A stretch of 21,229 bases of DNA from JBAXEO01 sp963789515 (lineage in GTDB: Bacteria; Actinomycetota; Coriobacteriia; Anaerosomatales; JAAXUF01), in contig CAWBKW010000010.1 in the NCBI GenBank assembly GCA_963789515.1, positions 1-21,229 of the forward strand, read 5' to 3'. Position 1 is the stretch's first letter, and each line of letters starts with the position of its first letter. Shown piece by piece: positions 1-7,703 of this stretch. A model generated the notes under the pieces. The model was given only the letters and a program-made list of their open reading frames with translations, did not search any database and was not told the origin of the DNA. Position numbers and translations under genes: made by a program.

Positions 1-59
1 GGTTGGGGAGCAGTCTACGCCCAGAGTGCGGTGAGCTGTCAAGGGTGCAGTTCGGTCGT

Positions 60-161
60 GGGCTGCTCCCTGCAGCCCCATCCACCCGAGCCAGGCCAGT
101 GGTCCCTGGGCGCGTCGCCGCAGGTCACCGTGTGATGACGGTCACGTGGACGGGGCGACGC
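60..161 (+). other. Possible structured RNA or leader, function unknown
   Basis: The 248 bases before the first gene hold no convincing coding sequence. They contain a perfect 7-bp hairpin (GGGCTGC 60-66 with GCAGCCC 72-78) and a nested pair of inverted repeats: outer arms GCGTCGCC 112-119 and GGCGACGC 154-161, inner arms ACCGT 127-131 and ACGGT 138-142. This could be the 5' leader of the zinc-finger gene at 249 or part of a small RNA. I compared it by eye with the conserved cores of SRP RNA, RNase P RNA, tmRNA and common riboswitches and saw no match. GC-rich DNA forms such stems easily, so the call is weak. Confidence 0.15.
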
Positions 162-248
162 TTAAGAATACTTGGCTCAAGGATTGCTGCTCGAGAACCG
201 ATAGCTGATTCGACGAACACGCACGATGCTCTAGGGAGTTGAAGACAG

Positions 249-383
249 ATGGTGCGCAAAGAGACGTGCCCGTCTTGCAAGGGTGACCGCTGGGTCACCG
301 TGAAGGACTCGGTGGGACGTAACGTCCACAAGAAGTGCCCGTCATGCGGTGGACAGGGCTACAAGATCAAGCTCGAGCGCTGA
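249..383 (+). CDS. 44-residue double CxxC zinc-finger protein (DnaJ zinc-finger-like)
   Basis: This small ORF starts at an ATG preceded by AGGGAG ten bases upstream and ends at TGA 381-383. The protein has two motifs, CPSCKG at residues 7-12 and CPSCGGQG at about 30-37, separated by a short stretch of alternating hydrophobic and charged residues (WVTVKD). Four cysteines in two CxxCxG units are what one zinc-binding unit of the DnaJ cysteine-rich domain looks like, and small stand-alone proteins of this kind (for example Bacillus YuiA-like proteins) are known, mostly without an assigned function. It is basic and has no signal peptide or membrane segment, so it is probably cytoplasmic. It is the only plus-strand gene in the window, is convergent with the deacetylase gene, and is followed 28 bases later by a strong hairpin terminator. 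That supports a real, independently transcribed gene. A role in protein folding or nucleic-acid binding would be speculation. Confidence 0.7.
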   Translation: MVRKETCPSCKGDRWVTVKDSVGRNVHKKCPSCGGQGYKIKLER

Positions 384-410
384 GCGCTCGTGATTCGAAT
401 CGCGCGACTG

Positions 411-436
411 CGGACCGCCCTCGGGCGGTCCGTTTC
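411..436 (+). terminator. Rho-independent terminator after the zinc-finger gene
   Basis: CGGACCGCCC (411-420) pairs perfectly with GGGCGGTCCG (423-432), giving up to ten GC-rich base pairs around a very small loop, followed by TTTCAGTT. The weak T-tract lies on the plus-strand side only, so it best serves the gene at 249-383. It also sits in the gap between two convergent genes and may help separate their transcripts. Confidence 0.75.
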
Positions 437-454
437 AGTTCCTGACTCGGCGCC

Positions 455-1669
455 TCAGTCGTCCCCCATCACCAGACTCCACGACGCATAGTAGCGCCGA
501 CCTGAGCCGTCCACACCGCGCAGGGTGACCTGGCGAAAACCGACCTTCGTCTTGTTGAGGCGAGCCACCGCGTAGCGGCGACCGTCCTTCTTCACGATCG
601 TGGTGGCCTTCATCGAAGGACCCGACGACAGCTTGATGTCCTTCACCTCGGCGGGCACGTCGGTGATATCGACCGTGACCGTCGTCGTGATGCCGCGGAC
701 ACGGGTGCCGGGCGCCGGTTCGATGTGCCGAGCCTCCATCACGCCGCTGTTGAGACGGGTCGTGAAACGTGCGATCGAATCGGCTCGATCGATGGTGAGC
801 CGCTTCATGACCATCGCGTCCCACGGGCGGGCATCGGCGACGCCCTCCTCGGTCGTGAACCCCAGCTTGTAGCCGGCCGCCTTGGCACGGCTCACGGCCT
901 CCGTGTCGTAGTAGCCGAAGGGATAGCACAGGGCAACCGGCTTGCGGCCGACGACCTGTGAGAGCCAGGTGTCGGCGAGCGTCATCTGCCGCATGATGCG
1001 GTTCTGGAACGTCAGGGCGCCCTCGCCGGGTCGCCTGGTGAGGGCGAGGTGGGTCCAGGTGTGCGACTCGATGTCATCCCCCGCCTTGTCGAGCGCGACG
1101 AGCATGTCGCGCGTCATGTAGGCGGACCCCCTGCCGATGAGTTGCGGGTTGACGAAGAACGTCGCTACGAATCCGTACTTCCGCAGGAGCGGCGCAGCGT
1201 ACTGGTACTGGTTCTTCCACCCGTCGTCGAAGGTGATCATGACGGGCTTGGCGGGAAGCGGAGTGCCCTTCTCGTGGTACGCCGCGAGCTGACGTGCCGT
1301 GATCGCCGAGTAGCCCCCGTCCTTGAGCACCTTCAACTGTGCCTCGAACGTCGCCGGGGTGATCGCGATACTGTTCTTCAGCTTCGGGTCGACGTGGTGG
1401 TACGTGAGACAGGGCAAGGGTTCGTAGCCTGCGTAGGACGGCGGCTGCAGCGCATCCGCCTCGATCATCGGCACGAGGGTGTTCGTGGGAATGGCGCCTC
1501 GGGCCGGAGCGGGAGGCTTGGTGGCCACTGAAGAACTCACAGCCGCGTCTCGCCCCGTCGCGTCCTGCGCCTTCTTCGCTGCGCCGGCACACCCGAACAC
1601 GGACGTCATCACGAGCGGCGTCAGCACGGCTGCCGTCATCACGCGCATCACCCACGGTGCAGTCGGCAC
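455..1669 (-). CDS. Polysaccharide deacetylase (NodB/CE4 fold), probable lipoprotein
   Basis: A 404-residue protein. The GTG start at 1669 is preceded by GGAG five bases upstream, which favours it over the in-frame ATG at codon 8. The N-terminus has a short hydrophobic stretch ending in a plausible lipobox (VFGC, Cys27), then a low-complexity Ala/Pro/Ser linker to about residue 60, as expected of an exported lipid-anchored protein. The catalytic domain covers roughly residues 85-305 and shows the CE4 landmarks: TFDDG at 146-150 (catalytic and metal Asp148/149), SHTWTH at 202-207 (metal His203 and His207) and YPFG at 249-252. The family removes N- or O-acetyl groups from peptidoglycan, poly-N-acetylglucosamine or similar polymers with a bound metal. 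Residues 320-404 form a probable beta-rich domain of unknown role. The gene lies 63 bases after hisE and could be read through from the his transcript, but its function looks unrelated. The substrate cannot be told from sequence. Confidence 0.88.
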   Translation of the reverse strand: MPTAPWVMRVMTAAVLTPLVMTSVFGCAGAAKKAQDATGRDAAVSSSVATKPPAPARGAIPTNTLVPMIEADALQPPSYAGYEPLPCLTYHHVDPKLKNSIAITPATFEAQLKVLKDGGYSAITARQLAAYHEKGTPLPAKPVMITFDDGWKNQYQYAAPLLRKYGFVATFFVNPQLIGRGSAYMTRDMLVALDKAGDDIESHTWTHLALTRRPGEGALTFQNRIMRQMTLADTWLSQVVGRKPVALCYPFGYYDTEAVSRAKAAGYKLGFTTEEGVADARPWDAMVMKRLTIDRADSIARFTTRLNSGVMEARHIEPAPGTRVRGITTTVTVDITDVPAEVKDIKLSSGPSMKATTIVKKDGRRYAVARLNKTKVGFRQVTLRGVDGSGRRYYASWSLVMGDD

Positions 1670-1732
1670 GTACGCTCCACATCGGATCGGATTCGGCTGG
1701 GTCCCGAGCGCCGGCTCGCGCGTTCGGCGCTG

Positions 1733-2041
1733 TCAGGTCCGGCGGCCGGCAAGCTCCTCGGCGAGGTCGTCGGGCGTCACGCCCCAACGCGCCATCACCA
1801 CGAGCAAGTGGTACACCACATCACCGATCTCGTAGCGAAGATGCTCGGAGTCGCCGTCCTTGGCGGCCATGATGACCTCTCCGGCCTCCTCGGCGATCTT
1901 CTTCAGGAGCTTGTCCTCGGGACCCTGGAGCAGCTTGGCGGTGTAGGAGGCCCCTGGATCTCCCTGTCGGCGTGACTCGATGACCGACCACAGCTCGGCG
2001 ATCACCTCGGAGAAGCGGGCCGTTTCGGTGGAGTCACTCAT
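1733..2041 (-). CDS. hisE: Phosphoribosyl-ATP pyrophosphatase
   Basis: HisE (102 residues) hydrolyses phosphoribosyl-ATP to phosphoribosyl-AMP and diphosphate, the second step of histidine synthesis. It is an all-helical protein of the MazG-like fold. The metal-binding pattern is visible as KIAEEAGEV (residues 48-56, with Glu51, Glu52 and Glu55) and EIGDVVYHLL (71-80, with Glu71 and Asp74). I took the ATG at 2041, preceded by GGGAG six bases upstream. The frame is open for 28 more codons upstream, but those overlap hisI and carry no family sequence. The gene overlaps the end of hisI by eight bases, so the two are probably translationally coupled. hisI and hisE are separate genes here, not the fused form found in enterobacteria. 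Confidence 0.95.
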   Translation of the reverse strand: MSDSTETARFSEVIAELWSVIESRRQGDPGASYTAKLLQGPEDKLLKKIAEEAGEVIMAAKDGDSEHLRYEIGDVVYHLLVVMARWGVTPDDLAEELAGRRT

Positions 2042-2420
2042 CGTCGGCTCCCTCGCCGCCGAGTCGGGCCGCCTCGGGGTAGAGCCGGCGGTAGAAGCAG
2101 GTGCGCTCGTTGGTATGGCACGCACCGGGGCCGTTCTGGTTGACGAGCACCAGCAGGCAGTCAGCGTCGCAGTCGTAGAGGATCTCCACGACGTCCTGGG
2201 TGTGGCCGCTGCTCTCCCCCTTCATCCAGTACTTCTTGCGGCTCCGGCTCCAGAACCAGGTCTTGCCGGACTCCACGGTCTCGATGAGGGACTCGCGGTT
2301 CATGTAGGCCACCATCAAGACCTCGCGTGTGTCGTGCTGCTGCACGACGGCGGGAATCAGGCCGTTCGCGTCGTAGGTGAGCTCATCGAAGCCCAGCAGG
2401 TCGCGCTCGCGGTTGGTCAT
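2034..2420 (-). CDS. hisI: Phosphoribosyl-AMP cyclohydrolase
   Basis: HisI (128 residues) opens the adenine ring of phosphoribosyl-AMP, the third step of histidine synthesis, and depends on zinc and magnesium. The diagnostic segments are WFWSRSRKKYW (55-65), the acidic metal site YDCDADC (82-88, Asp83/85/87) and CHTNERTC (101-108), whose cysteines are conserved zinc ligands in the family. The ATG at 2420 has a GAGGAG ribosome site seven bases upstream; 43 further open codons upstream are not homologous and were left out. The gene is separated by 61 bases from the M48-like gene and overlaps hisE by eight bases. It is apart from the main hisZ-F block, with one unrelated membrane-protein gene in between. 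Confidence 0.95.
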   Translation of the reverse strand: MTNRERDLLGFDELTYDANGLIPAVVQQHDTREVLMVAYMNRESLIETVESGKTWFWSRSRKKYWMKGESSGHTQDVVEILYDCDADCLLVLVNQNGPGACHTNERTCFYRRLYPEAARLGGEGADDE

Positions 2421-2481
2421 CGTGCAGCTCCTCGCCCGGAGTGGTCGGATGCGAACCAGTCTAGCAGGCTGATGGCGAGCC

Positions 2482-3768
2482 TCAGCTGCGGTCCGGCATC
2501 CTCTCACCACAGGCGACGCACTTCCGATTGACCGGCGCGTTGGCCGCATGGCAGGCGGGGCAGAGGACCGCGATGCGCTCGACTCGCCGAGGAGCTGCGA
2601 CGGCGACGGCCGCGGCAGGTGCCAAAGCGGCGACCGCGCCGGCCGCCTCGAAGACGGCCGCGGAACTCGGCGCCGTGGAGTGCGCCTCCACCATCGCAGC
2701 AGCTACCGACGCCTCCAGGGGGCTCAGCTCACGTTGTGTTCGGCGCTGCTTCTCGGCGGCCGCGGCCTCGCGCTTCTCCCGTGCCCTCGCACGGGCGGCC
2801 GTGGTGGTCGAGCCGGCCACAGCGCCTTCCGCACCGGCCACCTCGCGCAGCTTGAGCGCGCGCAGCGCTTCGGCGCCGCTCATGAACGACGACGAGCTGT
2901 TGGTGCCGAAACTCAGCGGGCTGCGCATGATCTGCTCTTCGGCGATGAGCGCAGCGACCGCCGCAGCGGCTTCCGGCGGCATCCCGTCGCCGTGCATCGT
3001 CATCTCTTCCGACATCACCTTCGCGCTGTCCAGGTACGGCCAGGCAAGGAAGCCGAACACAGCGTCGTGCCCGGCCGAGTAGCCGAACTGCGGGACTGCG
3101 GTGGACACGACCGAGAGCCGCTCGAGCAGCTCGATCATCGGTGCCGGTTCCTTGAGGATCTCAAGGCCCTTGCGGTCGCCGGCGAATGCGGTGTCGAGCC
3201 ACGCGGCGAAGAGGGTCGGATCGCGGTCGGGTGGGAGGGGTTCGTCACGGAACGACTCACTGAACTGGTGCTCTGCCGCGAACGACGTGGTGTCGACCCG
3301 GCTGCGCCCCACAAGCATCGCGATGCCTGCGCGCTGCTCGGCCCGGGGCAGGGCGCCGAACGCACTGCTGACACAGATGCTCAATCCCCCGCCGGCGCGA
3401 GTGATGAAAGCGTTGGGAGCGTCGGAGAGGTACATGAGCAGGGCGGGGTGCTTGGTGAGCCCGGCAGCTAGCATCACATCGTGAAGCGCCTTCTTGGTGT
3501 CGGGCAACATGCCCGTCGCGACGGGCACCGCCCCGATGGCCTGCTTGGCGCGCAGTTCTCGAGCGGCACGGACGACGGGAAACGACAGGACCGCGACGAG
3601 CGGGACGAGTAGACGGAACACGAGCTGCGAGGCCCGGACGCTCCGGGAGACGGCCACGATCCAGACCGCGAACACGAGCAGCGCCAGCAGGACGGCGACG
3701 AGCGCGCCCGCTCGGATCCACCGCCGGCTGTCTCTGTCGATCGCTCCCCACAGAGCGCTCTGCGCCAT
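2482..3768 (-). CDS. Membrane protein resembling M48/HtpX peptidase without HExxH, with C-terminal zinc ribbon
   Basis: A 428-residue protein. Two hydrophobic helices (about 18-40 and 47-64) anchor it in the membrane. Residues 85-155 read like the start of an M48 peptidase domain: a paralogue-like KALHDVMLAAG helix, then DAPNAFITRAGGG (116-127, compare the NAF motif of HtpX), a strand ending at about 134, and the helix PRAEQRAGIAMLVGR (141-155). That helix lies where HtpX has ELxAVLAHELGH, but the HELGH positions read MLVGR, so the zinc-binding histidines and catalytic glutamate are missing. Residues 298-308 (GAEALRALKLR) resemble the region after the HPP motif. An Ala/Arg/Glu-rich, probably helical linker (about 310-395) leads to a zinc ribbon with CPAC (403-406) and CVAC (417-420). 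The ATG has GGGG about six bases upstream. Its position between hisF and hisI may only reflect transcription. If the M48 resemblance is wrong, it is an unclassified membrane zinc-ribbon protein. Confidence 0.6.
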   Translation of the reverse strand: MAQSALWGAIDRDSRRWIRAGALVAVLLALLVFAVWIVAVSRSVRASQLVFRLLVPLVAVLSFPVVRAARELRAKQAIGAVPVATGMLPDTKKALHDVMLAAGLTKHPALLMYLSDAPNAFITRAGGGLSICVSSAFGALPRAEQRAGIAMLVGRSRVDTTSFAAEHQFSESFRDEPLPPDRDPTLFAAWLDTAFAGDRKGLEILKEPAPMIELLERLSVVSTAVPQFGYSAGHDAVFGFLAWPYLDSAKVMSEEMTMHGDGMPPEAAAAVAALIAEEQIMRSPLSFGTNSSSSFMSGAEALRALKLREVAGAEGAVAGSTTTAARARAREKREAAAAEKQRRTQRELSPLEASVAAAMVEAHSTAPSSAAVFEAAGAVAALAPAAAVAVAAPRRVERIAVLCPACHAANAPVNRKCVACGERMPDRS

Positions 3769-3829
3769 GCGTCACCCCAGACGTCGAATCGTGTCTCAGG
3801 TGATGTATCGGCAGCCCGGCCGGCGTTCT

Positions 3830-4624
3830 CTACTGCAAGGGCGCTCCGTCGTCGACCGTGACGATCCTCACGGGCACACCCGCGGATGCCATCGCCTCTT
3901 TGACCTGACGAACGGTGTAGGTGCCGAAGTGGAAGACGCTCGCCGCGAGCACGGCGTCGGCGTCGGCTTCGATAACCGCCTCGGCGAAGTGCTCGAGCGT
4001 GCCGGCTCCCCCACTCGCGATGACGGGGATGCTGAGCTCGCGCGTGATGGCACGCGTGAGCGGGATGTCGAAACCGTCCTTGGTGCCGTCGCAGTCCATG
4101 CTCGTGAGCAGGATCTCACCCGCCCCGAGTCGCTCGGCTTCGCGAGCCCACTCGACGGCGTCGAACTCGGTGTTGATGCGGCCGCCGTTGATGAAGACCT
4201 CCCATCGGTCCCGACCGCCCGCGACCCGCCGCGCGTCGATGGCGACCACGATGCACTGCGAGCCGTAGATGCGGCTCGTGTGCGTGATGAGCGATGGGTC
4301 GCGCACGGCAGCGCTGTTGAGCGAGATCTTGTCGGCGCCCGCCTTCAGCATCGCGCGGATGTCCTCGGCGGTCCGCATGCCGCCGCCCACCGTGTAGGGG
4401 ATGAAGCACTCCTCGGCGGTGCGTGTGGCCACGTCGAGCATCGAGGGGCGTTCCTCGTGGGTCGCCGTGATGTCGAGGAAGACCACCTCGTCGGCGCCGG
4501 CCTTGTCGTAGATCGCGGCCATCTCGACGGGGTCGCCCGCGTCGCGCAGGTTCACGAAGTTCACGCCCTTGACGACGCGGCCCTCGTGGACGTCCAGACA
4601 GGGTATGACGCGCTTCATGAGCAT
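3830..4624 (-). CDS. hisF: Imidazole glycerol phosphate synthase, cyclase subunit
   Basis: HisF (264 residues) is a TIM barrel that uses ammonia from HisH to convert PRFAR into imidazole glycerol phosphate and AICAR, linking histidine and purine synthesis. The N-terminus MLMKRVIPCLD places the catalytic aspartate at residue 11 and the second one, in VVAID, at residue 130, exactly the numbering of the Thermotoga enzyme. This supports the ATG at 4624 over the one two codons later. Phosphate-binding loops are visible in TVGGGMR (78-84) and in VIASGGAG in the second half. It begins seven bases after the hisA stop, with GGGAGG twelve bases upstream. It is the last gene of the tightly packed his block; the next gene follows after 61 bases. 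Confidence 0.97.
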   Translation of the reverse strand: MLMKRVIPCLDVHEGRVVKGVNFVNLRDAGDPVEMAAIYDKAGADEVVFLDITATHEERPSMLDVATRTAEECFIPYTVGGGMRTAEDIRAMLKAGADKISLNSAAVRDPSLITHTSRIYGSQCIVVAIDARRVAGGRDRWEVFINGGRINTEFDAVEWAREAERLGAGEILLTSMDCDGTKDGFDIPLTRAITRELSIPVIASGGAGTLEHFAEAVIEADADAVLAASVFHFGTYTVRQVKEAMASAGVPVRIVTVDDGAPLQ

Positions 4625-4631
4625 CGGGGCG

Positions 4632-5363
4632 TCACGCCTCCCTGCGGGCGGCTGCGAGCGCCTCGGGCAGCGTGAAGGCGCCTTCGTAGAGCGCCCTGCC
4701 GGTGATGACGCCCTCGATCACGCCGGGGCCCAGCGCGGCGAGCGCACGGATATCGTCGAGTGTCGACACGCCGCCGCTCGCGACCACGGGGAAGCCGGCA
4801 CTGATGGCGACGCCCACGTACGCCGGCGTGCTGATGCCGGTCTGCATGCCGTCGCGCGAGATGTCGGTGTAGACGAGGTGCCGGATGCCGAGGTGCCGCA
4901 GCTCCCCGACGAGGACCTGCGCCGAGGTGGCCGTGCCTTCGCGCCATCCCTCGACCGCGACCATGCCGTCTCGCGCGTCGACGCCCGCGACGACCGCGTT
5001 CCCGCAGCAGCGCACCGCTGCGCGCACGAACTCGGGGTCGGTCGCGAGCTTCGTGCCCAGCACGATGCGCTCGGCACCCGCCTCGGCCAGGCGGCTGAGC
5101 GTCTCCAGCGAGCGCACGCCGCCGCCGACTTCGATCCGGGCACCGGTCTCGCGCGCGATGCGCTCGACGACCTCGATGTTGCCGGGCACGCCGTCGCGGG
5201 CGCCATCGAGGTCGACGACGTGGATCCACTCGGCACCGGCGTCGAGGAACTCCTGCGCCTGGGCGACCGGGTCCTCGTTGTAGACGGTGACCCGGTCGTA
5301 GTCGCCCTGCGCGAGGCGAACGGCCTTGCCACCGAGAATATCGATCGCGGGAAAGACGATCAT
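4632..5363 (-). CDS. hisA: ProFAR isomerase (HisA)
   Basis: HisA (243 residues) is a TIM barrel that catalyses the Amadori rearrangement of ProFAR to PRFAR. Catalytic Asp8 is in VFPAID and the second, Asp129, in AGVDARDG. The start MIVFPAIDILGGKAVRL is typical of the family. In actinomycetes that lack TrpF a related enzyme (PriA) also does the tryptophan isomerisation. Nothing here settles whether this protein is bifunctional; the arginine-rich PriA loops would have to be compared in an alignment. The ATG overlaps the hisH stop codon by four bases (ATGA), so translation is probably coupled. Confidence 0.96.
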   Translation of the reverse strand: MIVFPAIDILGGKAVRLAQGDYDRVTVYNEDPVAQAQEFLDAGAEWIHVVDLDGARDGVPGNIEVVERIARETGARIEVGGGVRSLETLSRLAEAGAERIVLGTKLATDPEFVRAAVRCCGNAVVAGVDARDGMVAVEGWREGTATSAQVLVGELRHLGIRHLVYTDISRDGMQTGISTPAYVGVAISAGFPVVASGGVSTLDDIRALAALGPGVIEGVITGRALYEGAFTLPEALAAARREA

Positions 5364-5995
5364 CGTGCGGTTCCCCCCTGCTCGGCGAGCCTGCCGAAGT
5401 TGGCGAGCAGCTTGAGGCCCGCGGTCGATGACTTCTCGGGATGGAACTGGACGGCGTACACGTTGCCCGACTGCACCGCCGAGACGAACCGCACGCCGTA
5501 CTCGGTCGTGCCGATGGCCACCGCGCTGTCGCGCGGCACGAGCCGGTAGCTGTGCACGAAGTAGAACGCCGTCGACTCAGGGATGCCCTCGAAGAGCGGG
5601 CTGTCGCGCGGGTACTCGACGGTGTTCCAGCCGATGTGCGGGATCTTGACGCCGCCGGGGAGACGCTCGCAGGTGCCGGGGACCAGTCCGAGACCGGCCC
5701 ACTCACCGTCCTCGAGGCCGACATCGGCGAGCAGCTGCATGCCCAGGCAGATGCCGAGGAAGGGCGTGCCCGCGCCGATCGCGTGGCGCATCGCATCCTC
5801 GACGCCGCTCGCCTTCAGGTTGGCCGAGGCGTCACGGAATGCGCCGACTCCCGGGAGCACGACGCCGTCGGCGCTCGCGACGACTTCAGGGTCGTCGGTC
5901 ACGACCACGTCGCTGACGCCAGCGTGCTCGAAGCCCTTCTGGACACTGCGCAGGTTGCCCATACGGTAGTCGACTATCGCGATGCGCGGGCTCAC
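5360..5995 (-). CDS. hisH: Imidazole glycerol phosphate synthase, glutamine amidotransferase subunit
   Basis: HisH (211 residues) is the class I glutaminase that supplies ammonia through HisF. The complete triad is visible: Cys83 in GICLGMQLL, His185 and Glu187 in QFHPEKS. The oxyanion-strand segment VVLPGVGAF (45-53) and the VHSYRLVP segment are also present. The start is a GTG at 5995 that overlaps the hisB stop by four bases (GTGA), and the gene end overlaps hisA by four bases. Length and motifs match the family throughout, with no lesion. Confidence 0.97.
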   Translation of the reverse strand: MSPRIAIVDYRMGNLRSVQKGFEHAGVSDVVVTDDPEVVASADGVVLPGVGAFRDASANLKASGVEDAMRHAIGAGTPFLGICLGMQLLADVGLEDGEWAGLGLVPGTCERLPGGVKIPHIGWNTVEYPRDSPLFEGIPESTAFYFVHSYRLVPRDSAVAIGTTEYGVRFVSAVQSGNVYAVQFHPEKSSTAGLKLLANFGRLAEQGGTAR

Positions 5996-6579
5996 AGGCT
6001 TCCCTTGGTCGACGGCACACCTGCGACCCGAGGATCGATCGCGACGGCCTCCTTGAGCGCACGGGCAACGGCCTTGAACGCGGCCTCGATGATGTGATGC
6101 GCGTTGTCACCGGCGAGCGACCGGACGTGCAAGGTGATGCCCGCATTCGTGGCGAGGGCGATGAGGAACTCCTTGGCCAGCGTGGTGTCGAAGGTGCCGA
6201 TGATCTCGATCGGCAGCTCGACGGCCCAGTGGAGCTGACCGCGGCCGGAGACGTCCACGGCGGCCAGCACGAGCGCCTCGTCCATCGGCAGCACCGAGGA
6301 ACCGAAGCGCGTGATGCCGACCTTGTCGCCCAACGCCTGGGCGAACGCCTCGCCGAGGACGATGCCGACGTCCTCGACCGTGTGATGCGCGTCGATCTCC
6401 AGGTCGCCCTTCGCCGTGACCGCCAACGTGAACAACCCGTGGCGGCCGAAGGCGTCGAGCATGTGGTCGAAGAACGGCACGCCCGTCTCGACGGTGGTGG
6501 CGCCTCGGCCATCCAGGTCGATGGTGACGTTGATGTCGGTCTCGCGTGTCGCTCTCGAGATACTCGCGGTGCGGCCCAT
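5992..6579 (-). CDS. hisB: Imidazoleglycerol-phosphate dehydratase
   Basis: HisB removes water from imidazole glycerol phosphate to give imidazole acetol phosphate, using manganese bound by repeated histidine motifs: FFDHMLDAFGRHG (37-48), DAHHTVED (63-70) and DNAHHIIEA (158-166). It is the single-function form (195 residues), not the enterobacterial fusion with histidinol phosphatase. I chose the ATG at 6579, which has AAGGGGG seven bases upstream and gives the usual family N-terminus MGRTASISR. An in-frame GTG at 6600 also has a ribosome-site-like GGAG and would overlap the hisC stop by four bases, like other junctions in this operon. Translation may therefore start there and add seven residues. 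Confidence 0.95.
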   Translation of the reverse strand: MGRTASISRATRETDINVTIDLDGRGATTVETGVPFFDHMLDAFGRHGLFTLAVTAKGDLEIDAHHTVEDVGIVLGEAFAQALGDKVGITRFGSSVLPMDEALVLAAVDVSGRGQLHWAVELPIEIIGTFDTTLAKEFLIALATNAGITLHVRSLAGDNAHHIIEAAFKAVARALKEAVAIDPRVAGVPSTKGSL

Positions 6580-6596
6580 GCCGGTGCCCCCTTCGT

Positions 6597-7703
6597 TCAC
6601 TGCCGCTCTCCGGCGGCCAAGGTGGTGTTCGCCTTGCGGTGCCCGAGACAGTCGCTCATCGCCTCGAGGAAACGCCGGTTCTCCTCATCGGTCCCGACCG
6701 TCACCCGCAAACAGTCCTCGAGTCCTTCCGCCCGCGAGAAGTCGCGGACGAGCACCGAGTGATTGTGCAGGAGGTCGCGCCAGAGGGCCGCCGCGTGATC
6801 GACCCGGAACAGCACGAAGTTGGCCTCGGACGGAAAGACCGTCACCTCTTCGAGCATGGAAAGACCGTGCATGAGCTGGTCACGACCCCGCACGAGATCC
6901 CGGATCCCCTGTTCGAACACCATGCGCTCCTTGAACACCGCGCTCGCCACCCACTGCGAGAACGAATCGACGGAGTAAGGCTGCCTGACCTTCATCAGCT
7001 CGCAGATGACCTCTTCGTGGCCGAGCACGTAGCCGATGCGCAGGCCCGCCATCGAGAACGCCTTGGAGAAGGTCCGCAGGATCACGAGGTTCTTGTGCCG
7101 GGTCATGTGCGGCCGCATGGTGTGCCGGCTGAACTCGAAGTACGCCTCGTCGACCAGGACGACCGCGTCGGTGGCCTTGAGCACGTCGATGAGGAAGGAC
7201 TCGTCGGTCAGCCCGCCGGTGGGGTTGTTGGGGTTGGCGACGACCACGATGTCGATGTCGCCCTGCGCGAGCCGCTCGAGGACCGCGTCACGGTCGACCG
7301 AGAAGTCGTCCAGGCGCGGGATGCGGACGACCGCCGTGCCCGTGACCTGCGCGTCGATACCGTACATCGAGAACGTCGGCGGCATGTCGAGCAAGGTTCG
7401 GCCGGGGCCACCCCACGCCAACAACAGATCGAAGATGAGCTCGTCACCCCCGTTGCCGAGCAGGACGTTCTCGGTCTCGAGGCCGTTGGCCTCGGCGATG
7501 AGCGCGCGCAGTTCGCGGGCGGTGGCGTCGGGGTAGCGGTTGAACGGGAACTCGGGCAGGCGCTTTGCGAGCCGCGCCACGAGCTCGGCCGGGAGGTTGA
7601 CCGGGTTCTCGTTGCTGGCGAGCACGACCTCGGCCTTGACCTCCTTGGCGTCGTACGGGGTCAGGTCGCCGAGCTCCGGACGTGAAGGACGGATACGATC
7701 CAC
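6597..7703 (-). CDS. hisC: Histidinol-phosphate aminotransferase
   Basis: HisC (368 residues) is a fold-type I PLP aminotransferase converting imidazole acetol phosphate and glutamate to histidinol phosphate and 2-oxoglutarate. The N-terminal substrate loop SNENP (30-34), ANPNNPTG (156-163), VDEAYFEF (184-191), the PLP lysine Lys214 in TFSKAFSMAGLR, and phosphate-binding Arg222 are all present. The GTG at 7703 shares one base with the hisD stop codon (TAGTG) and has GGTGG six bases upstream. The open frame continues 29 codons further, but that part lies inside hisD and is arginine-rich shadow sequence. Confidence 0.96.
   Translation of the reverse strand: MDRIRPSRPELGDLTPYDAKEVKAEVVLASNENPVNLPAELVARLAKRLPEFPFNRYPDATARELRALIAEANGLETENVLLGNGGDELIFDLLLAWGGPGRTLLDMPPTFSMYGIDAQVTGTAVVRIPRLDDFSVDRDAVLERLAQGDIDIVVVANPNNPTGGLTDESFLIDVLKATDAVVLVDEAYFEFSRHTMRPHMTRHKNLVILRTFSKAFSMAGLRIGYVLGHEEVICELMKVRQPYSVDSFSQWVASAVFKERMVFEQGIRDLVRGRDQLMHGLSMLEEVTVFPSEANFVLFRVDHAAALWRDLLHNHSVLVRDFSRAEGLEDCLRVTVGTDEENRRFLEAMSDCLGHRKANTTLAAGERQ

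Noticed and set aside
3..242. 79-codon plus-strand ORF at the left edge
   Set aside because: It has no ribosome site, no recognisable motif and an arginine-rich composition, and it overlaps the inverted repeats. It is more likely non-coding.
2548..3471. 307-codon plus-strand ORF opposite the M48-like gene
   Set aside because: It is a shadow of the minus-strand gene, whose translation has membrane helices, a zinc ribbon and a good start. The plus-strand product is Arg/Gly/His-rich filler.
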